A DNA stretch of 64,000 nt from Cupriavidus alkaliphilus (GTDB lineage: Bacteria; Pseudomonadota; Gammaproteobacteria; Burkholderiales; Burkholderiaceae), in the NCBI RefSeq assembly GCF_900094595.1, contig NZ_FMAD01000002.1, positions 372,001 to 436,000 of the forward strand. The letters are read 5' to 3'. This document shows positions 61,421-64,000 of the stretch, piece by piece; the first letter of the stretch is position 1; each line of letters begins with the position of its first letter. The translations under genes were made by a program, and so were the position numbers. The notes below the pieces were generated by a model. The model did not search any database. It saw only the letters and a list, made by a program, of their open reading frames with translations, and was not told the origin of the DNA.

Positions 61421-64000
61421 CTATGAGGCCTGCGCGTTGCGCTGCGCGTAGCCGGCCAGGAACACGTCCAGCGCCACCGGCCGCCCGATCGCATAGCCCT
61501 GCGCGTAATCCACGCCGATCGCGCGCAACGCATCGAGGGTGCGTTCGTCCTCGACCCATTCCGCCACCGTGCGCACGCCCAGGCGGTGTCCGATGTCGTT
61601 GATCGAGCTGACGATCTCGCGGTCCACCGCGTTGTCGGCCAGCTGCCGGATAAAGCTGCCGTCGATCTTGAGGAAGTCCACCGGGAACTGCTTCAGGTAG
61701 GCGAACGACGACAGGCCCGAGCCGAAGTCGTCCAGCGACACGGTGCAGCCCGCGCGCCGCATCTCCGCCACCAGGCGGTTGGCCGCGGCCATGTTGTTGA
61801 TCAGCGCGGTTTCGGTGATTTCCAGCCGGATGCGGCTGGCGGGCAGGGCGCTGGCTTCCAGTTCGGCGTGCAGGAACGGCAGCAGGAACGGCTCGCCCAG
61901 CGAGTTGGCCGACAGGTTGATCGATACGGAAAGCCCCGGCACCGCGCCCAGCCGTTCGCCGTAGCCGCGCAGCACGTTGCGGATGACCCAGCGGTCGACA
62001 TGGCCCATCAGGTCGTAGCGCTCGGCGGCGGGAATGAAGGCGCCGGGCAGGATCAGCTCGCCGTGCTCGTCGACCATGCGCACCAGGATCTCGATATGGC
62101 GGTGGGCGCTGCCGTCCGCGTTCTGTTCCGGCTGCAGCGCGCGGATCTCCTGCGCGAACAGGCGGAAGCGGTTGGCCTCGAGCGCCGAGTGGATGCCGGC
62201 GGCGACTTCCAGCTCGCGGTGGTGGCGGCGCGCGTCGCTCTCGTCGCGGCGGTACACCGAGACCCGGCTGCGACCCGCGGCCTTGGCCGCATAGCAGGCC
62301 ACGTCGGCGCGGCTCATCAGTTCGCTGACCGGCGGCACGTCCAGGTCGATGGCGGCGATGCCGATGCTGGCGCCGATGTCGTACACGCGCCCTTCCCACG
62401 GGAAGCGGCGCCCGCGGATGGCGTCGATCACGCCCTGGCACACCTGCTCGGCCTGGTCGACGGTGCAGTCCTTGAGCAGCAGCGCGAACTCGTCGCCGCC
62501 CAGGCGCGCCAGCACGTCGTCCGGGCGCACATGGTTGCGGATCAGGTAGCCGAGCTCGCGCAGCAGCACGTCGCCGGCGCCGTGGCCGGCGGTGTCGTTG
62601 ACGATCTTGAAGCGGTCCAGGTCGATAAAGCACAGCGCGGCGCGATGGCCGTGCAGCCGCGCCGCGTCGCACGACTCGCGCAGGCGCTTCTCGAACCAGG
62701 TGCGGTTGGGCAGGCCGGTCAGCGCATCGTGCATGGCCGAGCGCGCCAGCTCGCGCTGCAGCGCGCGCGCGGCGGTGATGTCCTGGAACACCAGCACCGC
62801 GCCCAGCACCTCGCCGCGCGCGGTCAGCACCGGCGCGGCCGAGTCCTGCACGTCGTGGCGCTCGCCGGTCAGGCTCTGCAGCACCGCGCCTTCCTGCAGG
62901 TAGGCCGGCGTCAGCGTGCGCAGGCAGGCCTCGACCGGGCTCGGGATGGGCTCGCCGGTGCTCTCGTCGACGATGCGGAAGACCCGTTCCAGCGGCAGGC
63001 CCGTGGCGGCGGCCATGGTCCAGCCGGTCAGCTGTTCCGCGATCGGGTTCATGAAGGTCACGTGCATGGTGGCGTCGGTGCAGATCACCGCATCGCCGAT
63101 CGAGCGCAGCGTGATATGCAGGCGCTCCTTCTCCTCGAACAGCGCCTCGGTCAGGCGGCGCTGCTCGGTGGTGTCCCAGTTGGTGCCGACCAGCGCGTGG
63201 GCGGTGCCGTCGGCGCCGCGGGTCACCATCGCCATCGCGCGTACGTGGCGCACCTCGCCGCCGGGGCGCACGATGCGGTATTCGGTATCGAACGGCGCTT
63301 CGCCACGGATGGCGCGGCGCATCTCGGCGCGCACGCGGCTGACATCGTCGGGATGCAGCAGCGCGATCCATTGCTCCGACAGCGGCGCGCCGGCGGCGGG
63401 GTCGGTGCCGTGCAGCGCATGCATGCGCGCATCCCAGGTGATGCCGGCACTGGCAAGGTCCCATTCCCAGATGCCGACACCGCCGGCTTCCACGGCCAGC
63501 TGGATGCGCCGCGACAGCCGTTCCAGCTCTTGCTGCGCCAGCTTGCGCGCGTGGATGTCTTCCACCTGCGTGATGAAGTGCTGCGGCTCGCCGGTCTGCT
63601 CGTCGCGCACCAGCGAGACCGCCAGCAGCACCCAGCGGTAGTGGCCGTCCTTGTGGCGGTAGCGCTTTTCCAGGCGATAGGCCTCGACCTTGCCGGACAA
63701 CAGGTTGGCGACCTGGCGCAGGTCGCCGGTGAGGTCGTCGGGGTGGGTCAGCTGCTGGTAGCTCAGCTCGCGCAGTTCGGCCGCGCTGTAGCCCAGCAAC
63801 TCGGTCATGGCGCGGTTGACGGTCTGCCAGCGGCCGTCCATGTCGACCAGCGCCATGCCGATGGCCGAATGCTCCATGGCCTGGCGAAAGCGCTTGTCGC
63901 TGCTGCGCAGGCTGGCGCGGCCGTGCCGGTTCTGCTCGGTCAGGTAGGCGATGCAGACCGGCAGCACCATGATCACCGCGGCCGACAGCGGCACCGCTTC
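61421..64000 (-). CDS. PAS-GGDEF-EAL signalling protein; 5' end outside window
   Basis: The frame is open at the right edge. Its first visible residues (AAVIMVLPVCIAYL) look like the last helix of a membrane sensor (MASE1-like), so the start lies beyond the window. Three PAS/PAC units follow (about residues 30-155, 160-285 and 290-405), then a diguanylate cyclase domain with an intact GGDEF (RLGGDEFALLL) and an EAL domain. The EAL motif itself reads EIL (HIEILVRM), but the other phosphodiesterase ligands remain: SINLS, EITET, DDFG, LKIDG and AQGY. It is probably a bifunctional or regulated cyclic-di-GMP enzyme. Confidence 0.92.
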   Translation of the reverse strand, partial: EAVPLSAAVIMVLPVCIAYLTEQNRHGRASLRSSDKRFRQAMEHSAIGMALVDMDGRWQTVNRAMTELLGYSAAELRELSYQQLTHPDDLTGDLRQVANLLSGKVEAYRLEKRYRHKDGHYRWVLLAVSLVRDEQTGEPQHFITQVEDIHARKLAQQELERLSRRIQLAVEAGGVGIWEWDLASAGITWDARMHALHGTDPAAGAPLSEQWIALLHPDDVSRVRAEMRRAIRGEAPFDTEYRIVRPGGEVRHVRAMAMVTRGADGTAHALVGTNWDTTEQRRLTEALFEEKERLHITLRSIGDAVICTDATMHVTFMNPIAEQLTGWTMAAATGLPLERVFRIVDESTGEPIPSPVEACLRTLTPAYLQEGAVLQSLTGERHDVQDSAAPVLTARGEVLGAVLVFQDITAARALQRELARSAMHDALTGLPNRTWFEKRLRESCDAARLHGHRAALCFIDLDRFKIVNDTAGHGAGDVLLRELGYLIRNHVRPDDVLARLGGDEFALLLKDCTVDQAEQVCQGVIDAIRGRRFPWEGRVYDIGASIGIAAIDLDVPPVSELMSRADVACYAAKAAGRSRVSVYRRDESDARRHHRELEVAAGIHSALEANRFRLFAQEIRALQPEQNADGSAHRHIEILVRMVDEHGELILPGAFIPAAERYDLMGHVDRWVIRNVLRGYGERLGAVPGLSVSINLSANSLGEPFLLPFLHAELEASALPASRIRLEITETALINNMAAANRLVAEMRRAGCTVSLDDFGSGLSSFAYLKQFPVDFLKIDGSFIRQLADNAVDREIVSSINDIGHRLGVRTVAEWVEDERTLDALRAIGVDYAQGYAIGRPVALDVFLAGYAQRNAQAS

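Overview
The window is about 64 kb of GC-rich DNA from a beta-proteobacterium of the Burkholderiaceae, most likely a Cupriavidus (Ralstonia eutropha / C. necator group). The main reason is the soluble NAD-linked formate dehydrogenase operon fdsGBACD with a divergent fdsR, together with dctBD-dctA, a hut cluster and a PHA-synthase-like DUF3141 gene beside pta-ackA. These assignments come from reading the sequence; no database search was run. I see no rRNA or tRNA gene, CRISPR array, transposase or prophage.

Layout. 1-2594: the end of an ABC exporter fused to a histidine-kinase-like region and a receiver domain. 2621-15231: a surface-glycan locus in two divergent halves. The minus half holds GT2, PIG-L deacetylase, UDP-glucuronate decarboxylase-like and GT4 genes. 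The plus half holds a small GlcG-like gene and then seven genes that overlap end to end: SDR, HAD phosphatase, GT9, carbamoyltransferase, GT2, GT9 and GT4-like. 15248-16418: a hypothetical gene and a serine-recombinase-like protein that has lost its catalytic residues. 16772-17710: hemerythrin and 7-iron ferredoxin. 17707-25088: fdsR and fdsGBACD. 25114-28754: GT51 transglycosylase, SLC13 transporter, an RRM-like small protein and a tyrosine phosphatase. 28775-33657: ackA, pta and DUF3141. 33707-38335: modE, a LysE exporter, a CYTH protein, modABC and a DUF1059 protein. 38416-40075: a 2-hydroxyacid dehydrogenase and a nucleoside deoxyribosyltransferase. 40072-44953: a coupled operon of AI-2E-like, PqiA, PqiA, PqiB (MCE) and PqiC. 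44954-45996: a gene-free kilobase that is mostly one giant imperfect palindrome. 45997-49884: HPP-CBS membrane protein, Lrp-type regulator, amidinotransferase-family enzyme and ornithine cyclodeaminase. 49901-55908: HTH/pseudo-receiver regulator, dctD, dctB, dctA. 56383-61339: hutG, MFS transporter, hutU, hutC. 61421-64000: a PAS-GGDEF-EAL protein cut by the window edge.

How it fits together. Molybdenum and formate link several parts. FdsA needs a bis-MGD cofactor, FdsC is the FdhD-type maturation factor, ModABC imports molybdate and ModE represses that import. A ModE-box-like palindrome lies exactly between the -35 and -10 of modA. FdsR carries a ModE/LysR-type HTH joined to a periplasmic-binding-protein-like effector domain. 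The dct block shows a textbook control region: a sigma-54 promoter, two tandem palindromic activator sites three helical turns apart, a long leader with a 22-codon ORF, and an intrinsic terminator after dctA. The hut block has a HutC-like operator before hutU but lacks hutH and hutI.

The least explained pieces are the 870-bp palindrome, the ABC-kinase-receiver fusion, the catalytically dead recombinase-like regulator, the HTH/pseudo-receiver regulator and the carbamoylated-glycan operon.
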